From Mangifera indica (taxonomy: Eukaryota; Streptophyta; Magnoliopsida; Sapindales; Anacardiaceae): a stretch of DNA of 64,000 nt. Below, piece after piece: positions 48,723-61,333 of the stretch; the stretch's first letter is position 1, and every line of letters begins with the position of its first letter. The notes below the pieces were generated by a model, which worked only from the letters and a program-made list of their open reading frames with translations, was not told the DNA's origin and did not search any database. The DNA is taken from NCBI RefSeq assembly GCF_011075055.1, contig NC_058137.1:26335463-26399462 (forward strand). Reading direction: 5' to 3'. Made by a program: the position numbers and the translations under genes.

Positions 48723-51154
48723 AAAAGGTGTAATTTTTATTATTGTTAACCAGAAAAAATGATTTTTTAAAATAAAAAATACATATAATTAGATAAAACA
48801 AATTACAATGCAGGTTAATAAATTTTTTAAACTAAACTGAAAAAATAGTTTGAAAATTTCTTAAATCAAACCAAACCAAACTAAAATAAAAAAATACGGT
48901 TTAAATTATAATTATCAATATCTTATGATATAATATGATATAGATGAAAAATGATCTCTATTATAAAATGTATCAAATTAATATGATATAGTAAACATAT
49001 CATATGATACAATACATATTACTTATACGAAATGATATATTTTTTTAGAAAAAATAATAATATAATAAGAGTGTATATGAAAAATTTTAAAATATTAAAA
49101 GTGTTTGTGATATTTTTCAAAATAATAATATCTCAATTATAATATTTTATTAGTAATTTATTATTATAATTTTTTAAAAAATATATTATATAATATGATA
49201 TATGATACGGTAAATTGAATTTTTGATATACGATACAATACACGATTTTGCTATTATATCTTGAATATTTTAAAATTATTCATGTATATATATAAAAATT
49301 AAAATTAATTAAATTTTAATTTTTTAAAACATAATATACATATATAATAAAATAAATAAAAAAAATGAATTGTATAGTTAATTATTTATTGAAGTATTTT
49401 GCCAAATATAATTTTATATATATTATAAAAAATGATTTATGATTTGATTTAATTTGAAAATCTTTTAAATTATAATCTAAATTAAAAAAATAATTTAAAA
49501 TATTTTAACACAAACTAATTATTTTACAGAGTAAATTAAATTATAATTTTAAATAGTTTAATTTAATTTTATAATTTTAATTAAACGTTCTGAGTTAAAA
49601 GTTTTCAGAACAGTATCTGACAACAGGGGATAGTTAAAAGGGTACAAACGGAATTTTAATTTTTAGGTGATGTGATGGATGGGTTGTCGGAGACGAGAAT
49701 TGGATGCTTGAATTTTACGAAAAGGGGGCCAGCTTTTTTACGTTGAGAGGTAACTGGTGAATCCAACGGTTGACGTTACGTTTTACTATGATGCGTGAAA
49801 CGGACGATCGAGAAGCATGGAGCACAGCACGTGGGACCTTGCTTTGAGTGTTAGTGGTCTTTTGGTTGTGATTGGATGATTTGGTGTTACAGTAAAGACT
49901 GAGCACAGTTCTTCTTGAGCATCAGATTCGTGCCACGTGGATTTCAAAATGGATGTACGGTAGAGAACATTAATGGTTGACCCGCTGTCCCCTTCCCGTC
50001 AAGATGTTGTAAATGGTTTAAATAAAGGCGACAAACGGGTTGGATTGGTGTACCACCCGATTTGGGCTGCGGCATTTTGGCACAGTTCATCTTAACCTGA
50101 CACCAAAAAAAAAAAAAAGAACCAATTTGTGCTTTAGACCATGAGATAACATATGAGTTAGCCGGTAAAAAAATCTTAGAAAAATACAATCCATTATGTA
50201 GTGGGTCGTATCTCATATCTTCGAATGTTGTGGGTTGGCATGGCTTGTCGGGGTTTGCATTTTTTCGCGTCTTAGCTTGGCATGGTCCATGGCAAAATGG
50301 GACATGTCATTTTTGGTCTGGCCCAACATAATCTATTGCCATCCCGAATTGATACAATCTATTGTCAATATTAATTCGATCTTAATATATCTCCACTATC
50401 ATTTAAAAAGAAACACAAAGTAACTTTAATACTCTTTATTTTATATATGGTATAATAGTGTTATCCTATCTCAAGATGATATTGTCCTTCTGTCACAATT
50501 TTGGTTTTAGGTGTTTAGTAAGCTTTTTTTATTTTGCTAAGGTTGTGTAGAAACGGCTATCAATAAAATTATATTTATATATTTTTAATATAATTTTAAT
50601 ATACAAACGATAAATTTGTATATGATTAAATGATTTTAAATTAAAATTTTAAAAAATATTTAATTATATAATGATATCATCTATATATATAAAAAATGTA
50701 TACGTATACTATTTGTCGATACAAATTAGGTTAAGTTACGAAATCACTACATTGTCAACCAAAGCAAAGTACAAGTTGATTTCTCATGCCATTCCCAGGC
50801 TTCCGGCAAACAACCGTAAGCATAAATGAAGATTATATGAAGATTACAGGTGATCTAAAAAGGATTCAGCACATATCAATGCAGATTCAAATTGACTGAC
50901 AAACAAACTGATTACTGGTTTACACTCTTCAGACTAGGATACTCAAATTCCCATAATTTACATTATGATTCTTCGTATGGCAGAAACACTCGAGCCTTAT
51001 TGTATATGAAAGCTCTCTTCTGATACTCACATGGTGGCAAAGGTTAGCCAAGTATTGAATAACTTGAGCTACCCAAATTCCAAGGCAGAGGCGCCATGGC
51101 ATGAAATAAACAAACACAAGCGGCAAGCACAAGATAAACTAGAAGTCTATGAGA
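48719..51154. other. Intergenic, AT-rich repeats, then mixed-composition DNA
   Basis: About 48810-49590 looks like a decayed GGTTT/AAACCAAACC-type MITE (AAATCAAACCAAACCAAACT near 48870), with another AT repeat of the form GATATAATATGATATAG nested inside. About 49600-50330 has balanced composition but no recognisable protein. An AT-rich MITE copy is at about 50555-50725. The last about 400 bp is the probable 3' UTR of the CIP7-like gene. Confidence 0.45.
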
Positions 51155-54100
51155 TCAAGCAACATAATAATTTTTGCTTTTCCTTCCAAACATAAGAAGT
51201 TTTCTAAACCCTTTGGCTGCTTTGGGAGAGGTTTCATCATTGTTCCATTTCTTTCTAGAGTAGATTCGTTCTGCTGTGATTTCACTAGGTGGGGGTGTTG
51301 AGATTTTTATCTCCGAAATTTCAGCAGAGCGAAAATTTTCATTTGTTCCATCAGTTTTTTCAGTATTCACCATAGAAGAGTTCAAACCTTTGTCAGGTGA
51401 GGCTGGTGCAACCTTATCTTCAGAAATTATTGTATCTTCAGAACCCTTCTGTGCCTTGGGCAATGCTTCATCACTTTTTAAGTGTTCCAATTGTGCAGAG
51501 GGCGTTTTGATCATTTTTTCATTACAGTTTATGTCATCCAAGGTACTTCTTTTTGAATTGACATCCTCTTCAATCTTCTCAGTTGAAGAAATACTGTGTA
51601 ACTCCTTGATGTCTTTGCAATCATCAATGGCGTCAGTATGCTGAGTTGGTTGTGCAGCTGCTGTCTCAACTGGTAATGCTGATTTGGCGTCCATGATATC
51701 CTGCTTTTCTTGAACATCAGAGTTACTTTGAGAAAGTACCTCAGTTTCTTGGCCATTATTCTTATCTGAAGGTTTGACTTTGTCTGCACTTGATTTCTTT
51801 TTTTCAGCTCCAGCAGTCTTCTGTGACATGGTAGTTGTTGTACCATTTGCCTTCGGAATTGGCTTTTTAGGCTGATCTGGTTTTGCTGGCGTTGGTGCCA
51901 CCTTCTGAGTTGTTCTTGCAGTTGCAAGGCGATCTACGGTGGAGCTCCTGAAGACTTGTTTTTGTGACTTAGCGGACTCTTTGGCTGGGGACTGAATTTC
52001 AGTTCTTTCATTCTTCTTTGAGGCTATGGAAGATTTTTTCTCTGTGGAAGTTCTTCTTACTGCTGCTGAACCGCCATTAGAAGCACTTCTTTCAGCAATT
52101 CTCTTCTGTCGCTGAATCAGCAACTCTTTCATTCTCTTCCTATTCTCTTCTTCCTGTTTGTAAGGAGACGAAAAGGAAGTATATAGAAACAATTGATAGA
52201 AACATCTCTAAGGTTACTGAAATGAATTAACAGAAAGAAAAGCAGGTGGGCTTCAATTTTAGTACCTTATCAAATTTACTTCTCTGAACTGGAGGTCTGT
52301 TTCCGGGAGATGGCTTCTTGCTCCTTGATATAATGTCAGTTTTGCTCTTGCCAAGTGAACCATTTGAAAGTTTAGACCTTGCATCTTTACTAACCTTTCC
52401 TCCAGGAATCCCTCTTTTGCTGGCATCCTTACCATTAGGTTGTTTATCTTCAGCAGTTTCAGCATTAGAGTTATTTTCAGTGGGTTTAGTTGACACAATG
52501 CTACTTTCAAAGTCCATTTCTGGAGTCCAAGAGGCTGCAGCCGAATCACGCCCAAGAACCACGTAAAGATCATCTGGCTCGTGGGTGACAAAGGCTTCTG
52601 GCTTATCATGAGAAACATCTGGTGTCTCATTTTCATATAGAGTAGCCCCAATAATGTCTGTAACCATGCTTATACCAGACCTTTCATGAGAGTCAGAATG
52701 ATCATTTAGTGGCCGAGCATGGATCATAAAAGAGTCATCAACTAGGACCTTTCTATTGTTTTTCTCATGGTGGAAACTGTTGCCAGTCATTGACAAAGCA
52801 AAATCACCATCAAATGTTGTTTGCTGATGATTTACTGATCTATCTGGTTGGTTGCCACTGATCCAGTCTTCTTCCTTTTGACCTTTGATCATATTAGAAG
52901 CATTTGCAAAATCAAATATAGCAGCTTGTGAATAGTTCCCTGAAACCTCATCTCCCTGTGGAAATAACAACTCCTCCTGCTTGCTATCTCTTCCCTTTAC
53001 AACTGGGCGGGTCCATTCACTTGCTTCTAAGTTTCCAGTGCGAGTATCACCTTCATTACCTGTATATGTCTTTGTTGCAACAAAGGAATCACTCGAAATT
53101 GCTCTTTCTTTTCTCAGCTGGTTGGATTCCGGGTTGAAAACTCCCAGTCCTGAGCTCTTGTATGTGGAATATTCAGCCTCTATGTTTACAGGGTGTGAAT
53201 CCATTCCATAAGAGCTCGAATCATCATTTTTCATGAGAAGACTCTGGAAAGTATTCCAGTTATCATTTATTTTACCTGCATCAGTGGAATTCTTGACCCC
53301 ATCTTTCTTGCGGTGGTGTGAGGATGATTTATGTCGTTTCTCCAATGAGCCAATCGCTTCCTCTACCTGCTGCTTCAGGGAATTCTCATCGACAAGTTCA
53401 TCCTTGTCCGATGATTCCTCAGAGGTGTTGCTCCTTTCTCCATCCCTATTAGAAGTAATGTAATTAATATTGCGGATAACAACCTTTCTGGAGGACTTTT
53501 TCCCATGCTTTTTCCTCAAAGAATGCTTATTTCCATTCTGGATTTCTTCATTTGATTCACTCTCAGAGCTGGAATCACTAGGTTCAGTGGATTCATCTTG
53601 TTTTGAATTTCCCCGACTTTTACGCGAAGATTTCTTCCTATTCCTGGAAGAACTATGACTTCTTCGATCATCTACCTCCCAATCACGAGCCAGACTAGAA
53701 TCATCCGCATTTGGAGGCCACCGCATGTTCCCAGGATAATATGGTGGAGGTACCTGCATACCTGGAAAATGGTAACCTTGATATGGCGGCATGTGGGGAA
53801 CCATGGGGCCTTGAAAATTATGCATGTATTGTGCAATATGATTTGGCCATGACATTGGCACTTGAGCTTTCCCGTCTATGGGCAAGTTATTATCTGCACG
53901 TATATTATATCAACTTCAAAGATCATAAGAACAAGAAGAAGCTGGTGCTCAAACCAGTTTGAATAAGTGCCACGGATGGCAAATGGAAATATTATTTGAA
54001 GACAAAATCAAAGAGTCATGTTCATATTTCATACCATGATTTGTGTCAGGCACTGATCCATCAGTTGAGCCGATCTGCTTTCCTATATGATCATTATCTT

Positions 54101-55520
54101 CGCCTGCAAGGACTATTCCAGATGTTGCAATGTAAGGCAACTCTGGCTGCGAGAAGGCTTGCATTGCGGCAATTTCATCCATCCAGAGTGCATCTTCATT
54201 CTTTTCCTTGCACAAATCCATGAAATTTAGGCATGCTTGCCTAGACAAAACAGGACACACTCTTTAAAACTTCCTTGAACATGTTACAATAAAACACTTG
54301 AGTGACCAGAATATTTGGTTTCTCCTTCATACCTTAACCGGGAAGCTCCAAAAGCATCAGAAAAGCGAATAAGATCCTCTATATATCCTGGTTCATATCC
54401 AGCAACCAAGGCACGGGCGTATGCCATTGCTTGTTCTTTGCAAAGTACTGCCTTCCGAGTCTCCAGAGCACGTTGAAGACGGATCCTAGTCATAGTCCAC
54501 AGCTGAATAATCAATGCTTGATAATATAAATGAAGATAATGAAGCACATGTAGTCATCAGCTATGGAAAACTGCTAAACTAAGATAATTTTACTTTGAAT
54601 TTTCTTCTTGCGCTGCATCGTTGGCTCCGTTGAATCCATCTTTCCACTAAAATCCAGCATCATAACACAGGTCTAAAATCTCAATAGAGCTCTTTCAAGG
54701 AAATATTAGAGAACAATTTCTTTTATAATAATGATTTACCTTAGATGAGGAAATTGTCTTCCGGAAATTTCCAGCTTCATTTCCTGTCAAATATGAGTTA
54801 GTACACAGAATCACTTAGGCAATGTAACAGTTTACAGAGTAATTTGTGTTGGAAAGTTATGGCATAAGAATCCATTAAAGAACATAAATTAGCTGCAAGC
54901 GTACCATCTTCATCTCCCACTGCAGCACTAGCCAATTCATTCTCAATCTGTACAATTTCTCTCTCCACAGAAACAAATCGCTCAAGAACTTCTGGTGTGC
55001 TAACAAATCTCACGAATCTGTATAAAATACATAAGATAACACATCAAGAACTTTTTTTTTTTTGGTACTATTTTGCATAGATCTCTTTTTTTGACTAAGG
55101 CAGCTCAAATCTAGCAATTCATGACTTTGTCTCCGTAGACTCACTCAACAGTAGAGAGAAAGAAGAAGCTTAGAATTTCTACCTCTGCAGAGTGGCTTTT
55201 GTGAACCAAGAGGCCTCTGAACCTGCAGGACGAAGAGTGATAGAATACCCTCCTTTGGATATTTGATCTTTTGCAGATTTTAAATGTGAAAGAAATGGCT
55301 CTAGAAGTCCAGAAGCCAATTTCTCATTTAAACCACCAGAAAATATCACCAGATCACACCTTCATTGTTCCACATTTGCCCAACAAAAACACATCAATAA
55401 ACCATTAACACAACGCTTCTCAACTATATACACTAACTTCATTAATAAATGCAAGCTGTACCTAGTTCTGGTGGGTGTAAGTTGGAAGAGAGCATAATCA
55501 AGACGTGTTCTTGAGTCCAT
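51155..55520 (-). CDS. CIP7: COP1-interacting protein 7 (CIP7)-like
   Basis: Nine exons on the complement (55462-55520, 55183-55359, 54905-55017, 54740-54783, 54594-54646, 54333-54485, 54035-54240, 52266-53893, 51155-52153) join in phase to 1143 aa. The start [20 protein letters not shown] and following [20 protein letters not shown] are diagnostic of this family. Conserved N-terminal blocks (to about residue 270) include [60 protein letters not shown] and [20 protein letters not shown]. The rest is long, charged and probably disordered, with Lys/Arg-rich segments ([12 protein letters not shown]), a helical basic stretch [20 protein letters not shown] (about 815-834) and a basic C-terminus ending [11 protein letters not shown]. 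Arabidopsis CIP7 (At4g27430) binds COP1 and promotes light-regulated genes such as those for chlorophyll and anthocyanin. It probably acts in the nucleus. Confidence 0.93.
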
Positions 55521-55617
55521 TTTAGAGAGAGTTCAACCTTGAAGAAAGAGCTGGTTAGACTTTTAGAAGTTCATTCAAAGAATGTTCCTGCAGAGAAGTG
55601 TCAACTCATTCAGATAT

Positions 55618-55650
55618 CAGAGAGAGAGAGAGAGACGGAGAGAGAGAGAA
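55618..55650. repeat. (GA)n tract in the CIP7-like gene leader
   Basis: AG/GA repeats interrupted by CGG lie about 100 bp upstream of the CIP7-like ATG. On the gene's strand this is a CT-rich stretch of the kind common in plant 5' UTRs. Confidence 0.8.
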
Positions 55651-58600
55651 TGAATGTGGCAGCAGGTGGTGATGAATCTGAGCAGATGCCACATGGTGGT
55701 TTCAGAAAAATGGATTTTGATGATATTTTTTACTCATTTCTTTTTCTAAGAAAGGGTCCCATTTGAGTGAATCTAAGGTGCTTGATTTTGATGTGTGTGC
55801 TTTGAGTGAGAGATCAGACAGAGAACGATTGTCTCATTGGTATGATGCAATGTTACTTTACATTAATAGTTACTGGTTTTCCTTTTATAATTCTGTAAGA
55901 AGTTAGGTGAGAGGTCAGTTCTTTTTCTGCTTTTCTAGCCTTGTCATTGAAGAGATCAAACAAGGAAAGCTTTACTATCTCTCTCTTCCTCTCAAATGTC
56001 TTGCTTTCTCCTGGTTGCCATTTACAGCTATGGTGGAGTGTGTAAGTGGGCAAAGAATATATCTCAGTTTCTAATGTTTGACACTCACAAACCAGTATCA
56101 AAGTTGCAGGCTTATTTAATCAAAGTCCTCGTATAACCACCACAATAAGGTAATATTCACGAGTAAAAATACTATTGATTCCTTAAAAAGTTGCAGTGAA
56201 AGTGATGCTAACATGACAAAATGAGGGCATTACTTGAGAGCTTAAATGGTGGTGGTTTAAAAAGAGCTTTCTTCTAACAGATGAACAGCTGGGTTGAGGG
56301 GCCATAATTAATTTCCTTATAATGTACTTAGTAGTTTCAATCCAACCAAGGAGAGGCAATATTATTATTAATTTGACTTCAATTATTGATACCCAACAAG
56401 CTATTAATTGCTATATCTTGTAATAAACAACAGTTGGTAAAGACTATTCTGCAGTCACCCCACATGAAAGCCCACTTATCTAACTTCAAATTTCTGTCAC
56501 TTCTAAATTTATATCCTTCTTGTTGAAGCAAAGCTGCATAAAGATGGATTCTGTAGGCTACAAAGCCCTCAAACTTTGGCATTTTTCTTTCTGTAAGAGT
56601 GAAATTGAAGTGTAGAAATTACTGAAGGTAAGAACTAAGAAGAGGCTTTTAAAACTTTTACTTGCAAGTTAAGATACATGAAAATGGAGAGATTTTCAGA
56701 TTCTACCCTAATTTCCAAACTCAAGACAATTTTGAAAGGAACTCAACAAAATGTTACCTTCAAACTTTACATGTCACCCCATAGGGCAACCCCGATACTC
56801 TCGTTTGATATAAATTTTGAGAAAATTATATTTAAAAAAAATTATTAAGATTAGAGGGTCTAAAACTATATAAATTCTATATTAAAAATTTATACATTTT
56901 AATATAAGATTCAAATATTATACTTTATATTTGAGATCCTAATATCATTTAAGACTTAGAATTAATAATTTTATCTTATCATAGATTTATCATAATGTGA
57001 TTTCAACTTTCTACCAATTTACATATGAATTATCTAATCCTTTTTCAATATTGCCTAATGTAAAAACACTTTAATCATTCAATCCAACAAATTTTAGAAA
57101 AATAGATGAAGGAAAATCCTTAAGAATTAGCTAAACCTTAGAGATATTTTATGGAAGTATCCCAATATATGTGTCGGCATGTATAAATAAATATGTTAGA
57201 TGTTGCAGAGATGTGATGAAGTAGGACAATTATGCAAGAGGATCATTGTAAGCAAGCTGGAATTGATAAGACATTTTGTCTCTGATGATGATGATGATGA
57301 CGACCAAGCATCCATAGCTGACCAGAAAATTTTCTGGGTCCATTTCCGTCCATAATTTTCTCAATTTATCGGCTGATTTGAAGTGGCAACCACCCAACCA
57401 ATAACACAAATATCCAAAACCAGCAATTGCCTCCTCATTAGTTTATGTATTTCTAGTTTTGTATATGCCTTTCAGGTGTAGCAGTTGGCACAGTGCACTT
57501 TGCTTATAGTTTGAAGAAAGCTTTAGATCTTAATGTCATTCTATTGAATAATTTCCCTTTGTATCTCCACAAATTGAGTTCAAAGGATTAATTAATTATT
57601 CCTTAATCATATATCGCCTAATTAATGATAATCTTTTTTTTTCTTTTTTTGGGTTTGAGTAGGTGCCTTGTGATTATGAAAATGAGTTATGTAAATTAAT
57701 GGGCCGGAGCCGTTGAGGTAAGACTGGGCCAGTCAAGCCCGACCTAGTGATGAAGGTCCATTATCAAATATGCAGCGCAAGCCCAAAAGAGATCAAAACT
57801 CGAGTTTATTTTCAACTAATAAAATTATATGTATATATTTTTAGTATATAATTCATATGTATAGATAATTTATCATTATATAATTAAGTAATTTTAAAAT
57901 TAAAAATCAAATAACACTCAATTATATAATGACACATTATCTGTATATACGAATTATGTATCAAAAGTGACTATACATAATATTACTCATTTTTAACAAT
58001 AAAATTATATGCATTAAGTTTTAAGTATTTAATTAGATGTTTAGATGATGTATCATCATATAATTATATACAATAATATATTATTTAAATTTTAATTAAA
58101 TACTCAAAATTAGATATCTGTAACATTGTTTTATTTTCAACCGTGCATAATTGGAGGTATACTTAAATGACTAGTTATGTTTGAAGATAATTAAAACTTT
58201 AGGACAATTTTATTGTTGTTTTATAGTAATATTTGAAACATGAGCTTTTAAATGTAAACATGAAATAAAATTTGTATATTTAAATTCCAAGAATACTTAT
58301 AATGGGTGAACTACACCTTACAAACAAATTATACAAATTTAAGTATTAGCATTTGATTTTTTGGTCGGCATTGCTTACGATCAACTAAGACGATATCTAA
58401 TGGACTTCGAGCGCCCAACTTTTATTATTGATTAATGAAAACATCTTCAACAAATACTTTTGTAATTGTTTATTTTTCATAAATCTGATAATTTCATTTC
58501 TGACTATGAAATTTGAATACTCTCAACTATCTTTGTTAATCATTACTTCGATCTCAAAGATAAACAAAATAAGACCAAAATCTTATAATGCTATTTCATG

Positions 58601-59304
58601 CTAATATATATATAGAGCATAAACCTGCTTTAAATACCCAAATTTTTTCAAAGTGATTTTGACGTAAAAGATCATGTAAATACTTACAACACTCAATCAT
58701 AATCTATTACCTCAATTAGTTTTATAATAATAAATTTTGAAACTAATTAATTTGGACTAAAACCATTGAAAAATATATGATAATAATACCAACGTGATAA
58801 AATTTCGAATTGTTTCATCCACAAAATGATCAAATTAGTTTATTTTTTCTATTTGTTTTTCTCTAATCCATAATTCATTGAGGAAGTCTAGATATGACAT
58901 AATTAATGTGCAATTACTTTTCTACCCTATCAAACTGGGATGATGTCTATCAAACCACTAACGTTTTCCACCATCTTAGACAGTTTACATGTCTTTAGCA
59001 AAGGGGAAGAGGAGAGAAATTTTTCTAGTAGTATATGTACGCCTGAATCTAAAACACACACGATGATAATTTCATGTTGTTTCAGAATTCCAATATTGTA
59101 ATTTTTCATTATTTGGATAATAATAACACTAAACATAGATTTTTAGACTTTTTAATTAAAAACTCAATATCTTTTTTTTTTTAATTGTATCCTTCATATT
59201 CTTACACATGAATTCACTCGGATTCAATATGTTTTTTTATTAGTGCAATCTTACACTTTAACAATACATAAAGTTTTTAATAAATCATGAATCATACTAA
59301 TTAA
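55651..59304. other. Intergenic, CIP7-like promoter and AT-rich repeats
   Basis: About 55650-56700 is the upstream region of the CIP7-like gene with no other recognisable gene. Two AT-rich MITE copies lie back to back at about 57822-57992 and 57998-58133. The remainder to 59304 is AT-rich, and short frames there show no family resemblance. Confidence 0.45.
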
Positions 59305-60090
59305 TATGTAAGTAATATTATGTGTATTTTATTTTTTATATATAATTTGAATATATAAATGATTTATTATTATGTAATTATATGGTACTTTATCTTCAAG
59401 GCCAAATGACTTATTCCCACCTAAATAATGTGTTTTTCCCAAATTTTCATTATTTAACTTTAAAAAACTCATTTACTTACTATGGACGGTTAGAGTTAAT
59501 GAAACTCTAACCTCTTAAAATTTTATCTCATTCCCCTTTTAAATTTTAAAAACTAACAATTTTTTTTTTATTAAAAAACAAGTTTAAAAAGCAACTCTTC
59601 TTTTGAGAAGACGACCATCTTCTCAGATAAAATAAGATCCCTCATCTTTATTGAGGAAGACGAAAAGCTTCGTCTCATCTTTTCAGCTTGAATAACCGAT
59701 TGAAAGAGGAAGAAATTCCTAGAGAAACACCACTTAAGGAAGAGGAAGTGTCAGAAGAGAAAGGTTACCAGTAATGACATCAAAGATGTCACCAAAAATT
59801 AAAAATTTAAACCTTAGGGGAGAAAATTATTTTTTAAAATTTAACCTAATTAATTTTTAGAATTTAAAGAAAGAAATGAGATAAAATTTTAAGATGTTAG
59901 AGTTTCATTAATTTTAACTTTCTATAAATAGATAAATAATTTTTTCAAAATTATAAAGAAAACATTTGAAAAAAACGTATATTTTAAGTAAGAATAAGTC
60001 TTTTGACTTATATTCAATTTAATATTATTTAATTATATAATAATATATTATTTATATATTTAAATTATATTTAAAAAATATAAAACTGTA
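59305..60090. mobile_element. AT-rich MITE split by GGCCAAA foldback copy E
   Basis: The AT-rich MITE is present as a left half (59305-59399) and a right half (60009-60090). Between them, 59400-60008 is a foldback element with left end GGCCAAATGACTTATTCCCA and inverted right end AGAATAAGTCTTTTGAC. Flanks TATCTTCAA (59391-59399) and TATATTCAA (60009-60017) match at 8 of 9. The interior holds AAGACGA/TCGTCTT-type palindromic sequence (about 59605-59690). Confidence 0.75.
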
Positions 60091-60651
60091 TCTGATGTGA
60101 CGTAACTTCTAATTAAATTTACTTTGAAGAGAATATTCCAATCACCATCATAGAGACTAGCTAGAAATAATAAATAAATTAATGTTCGATGGAATGACCT
60201 TTTCAACCGGAGTGACTAGAATTTCCACCACGCACCACGCACATCAAACAGCTTGTTAATAGGGGTTTATTTTAAAGAGCCGACTAATTAATCATGATTA
60301 GTCAAAAACGTTTACTCTACTTAAATTACCAACTGCCGTATATGAAAGATACGTTCACACTACAGGAAAATTACTTAGAAATTATTCATCCTTGAACCAA
60401 TCAAATGTGGAAAGAACAGGCAAACGAGACCCAAATTTGTGTCTGCTGCATTAGCATAGACAAGGCTTGGAAAATTTGGACTTCTGTCCGTCAAAAGCTT
60501 AGGTTTGTGTCGCATGTCCTAATAAAATTAAAAAATTATGGCATGTTTTTTTTAGTATAGGAGAAAAGTCCATTAACGTATTTGAAGGACAAGATTTTTC
60601 TAAGAATGGCTCTTAGAAGTAGTCAAGACTACGGCGGAAATGCTACTGACA
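60091..60651. other. Intergenic upstream of the TIR gene
   Basis: Mixed AT-rich sequence with no recognisable gene or repeat. It is likely distal promoter of the TIR-only gene. Confidence 0.4.
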
Positions 60652-61021
60652 CATTGCCCATCCTAACTTTAGCAAAATATTCAGTTCATACCCTTGGTTC
60701 CAAAAACTATCAACATTCCCCTGATTTTAGGTTTTAAATTAAGGTTGAAATAACATAAATTAGGGTTTTTTAATTAGGATTCAAATAAGGATAAATCTAT
60801 TCTGAGCTGACATAATTCAAATTTATGGTTTTACTTGAATAAATTGATCATAAATTAGAGTTTGATTCAAAATCAATTCATTGTTTATTCGATAATATTG
60901 TTTATTCTATAGAAAACTCTTCAGTGATACTGTATACTGACTTGAACGATGTTAAATTCAATATTTTGAATTCGATTGAAAGTATTATTGGGAGTTTTCC
61001 TAAAATTAGGGTGGGTCAATG
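60652..61021. mobile_element. Candidate MITE with CATTG...CAATG inverted ends, upstream of the TIR gene
   Basis: The left end CATTGCCCATCCTAACTTTAG-like sequence is answered at the right by TAAAATTAGGGTGGGTCAATG, inverted with a few mismatches. Size is about 370 bp. No convincing target duplication was seen. It ends 312 bp before the TIR gene ATG, so it is part of the promoter region. Confidence 0.45.
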
Positions 61022-61333
61022 TAATTCCATCTGAAGAATATTTTAGTTCTTTTTCTTTCAGCTCCTGTCAAAATCAACAAACACACGGTTAAGTTTCTAA
61101 ATTTTCAATCTTCTCCCTTGTACTTTCTCGTTCAAAATCAACCCAAAACAGCATCAAATCATAGCGAATGTTCTTTATCTGATCAAATCTTTGAAACCTT
61201 CTCAGTGTATAAATATCCTTCATATAATCTTCACCATTACACAACAGCACAAACAAAAACAGAAAAAACTTAGAAAAAATTTCATAAACCCTACTCACTT
61301 CCTCAACACCAAGAAAAAACAATCACAGTCACC

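Noticed and set aside
52928..53852. Plus-strand frames inside the CIP7-like gene
   Set aside because: Antisense to the long eighth exon, which is open because of its biased composition.
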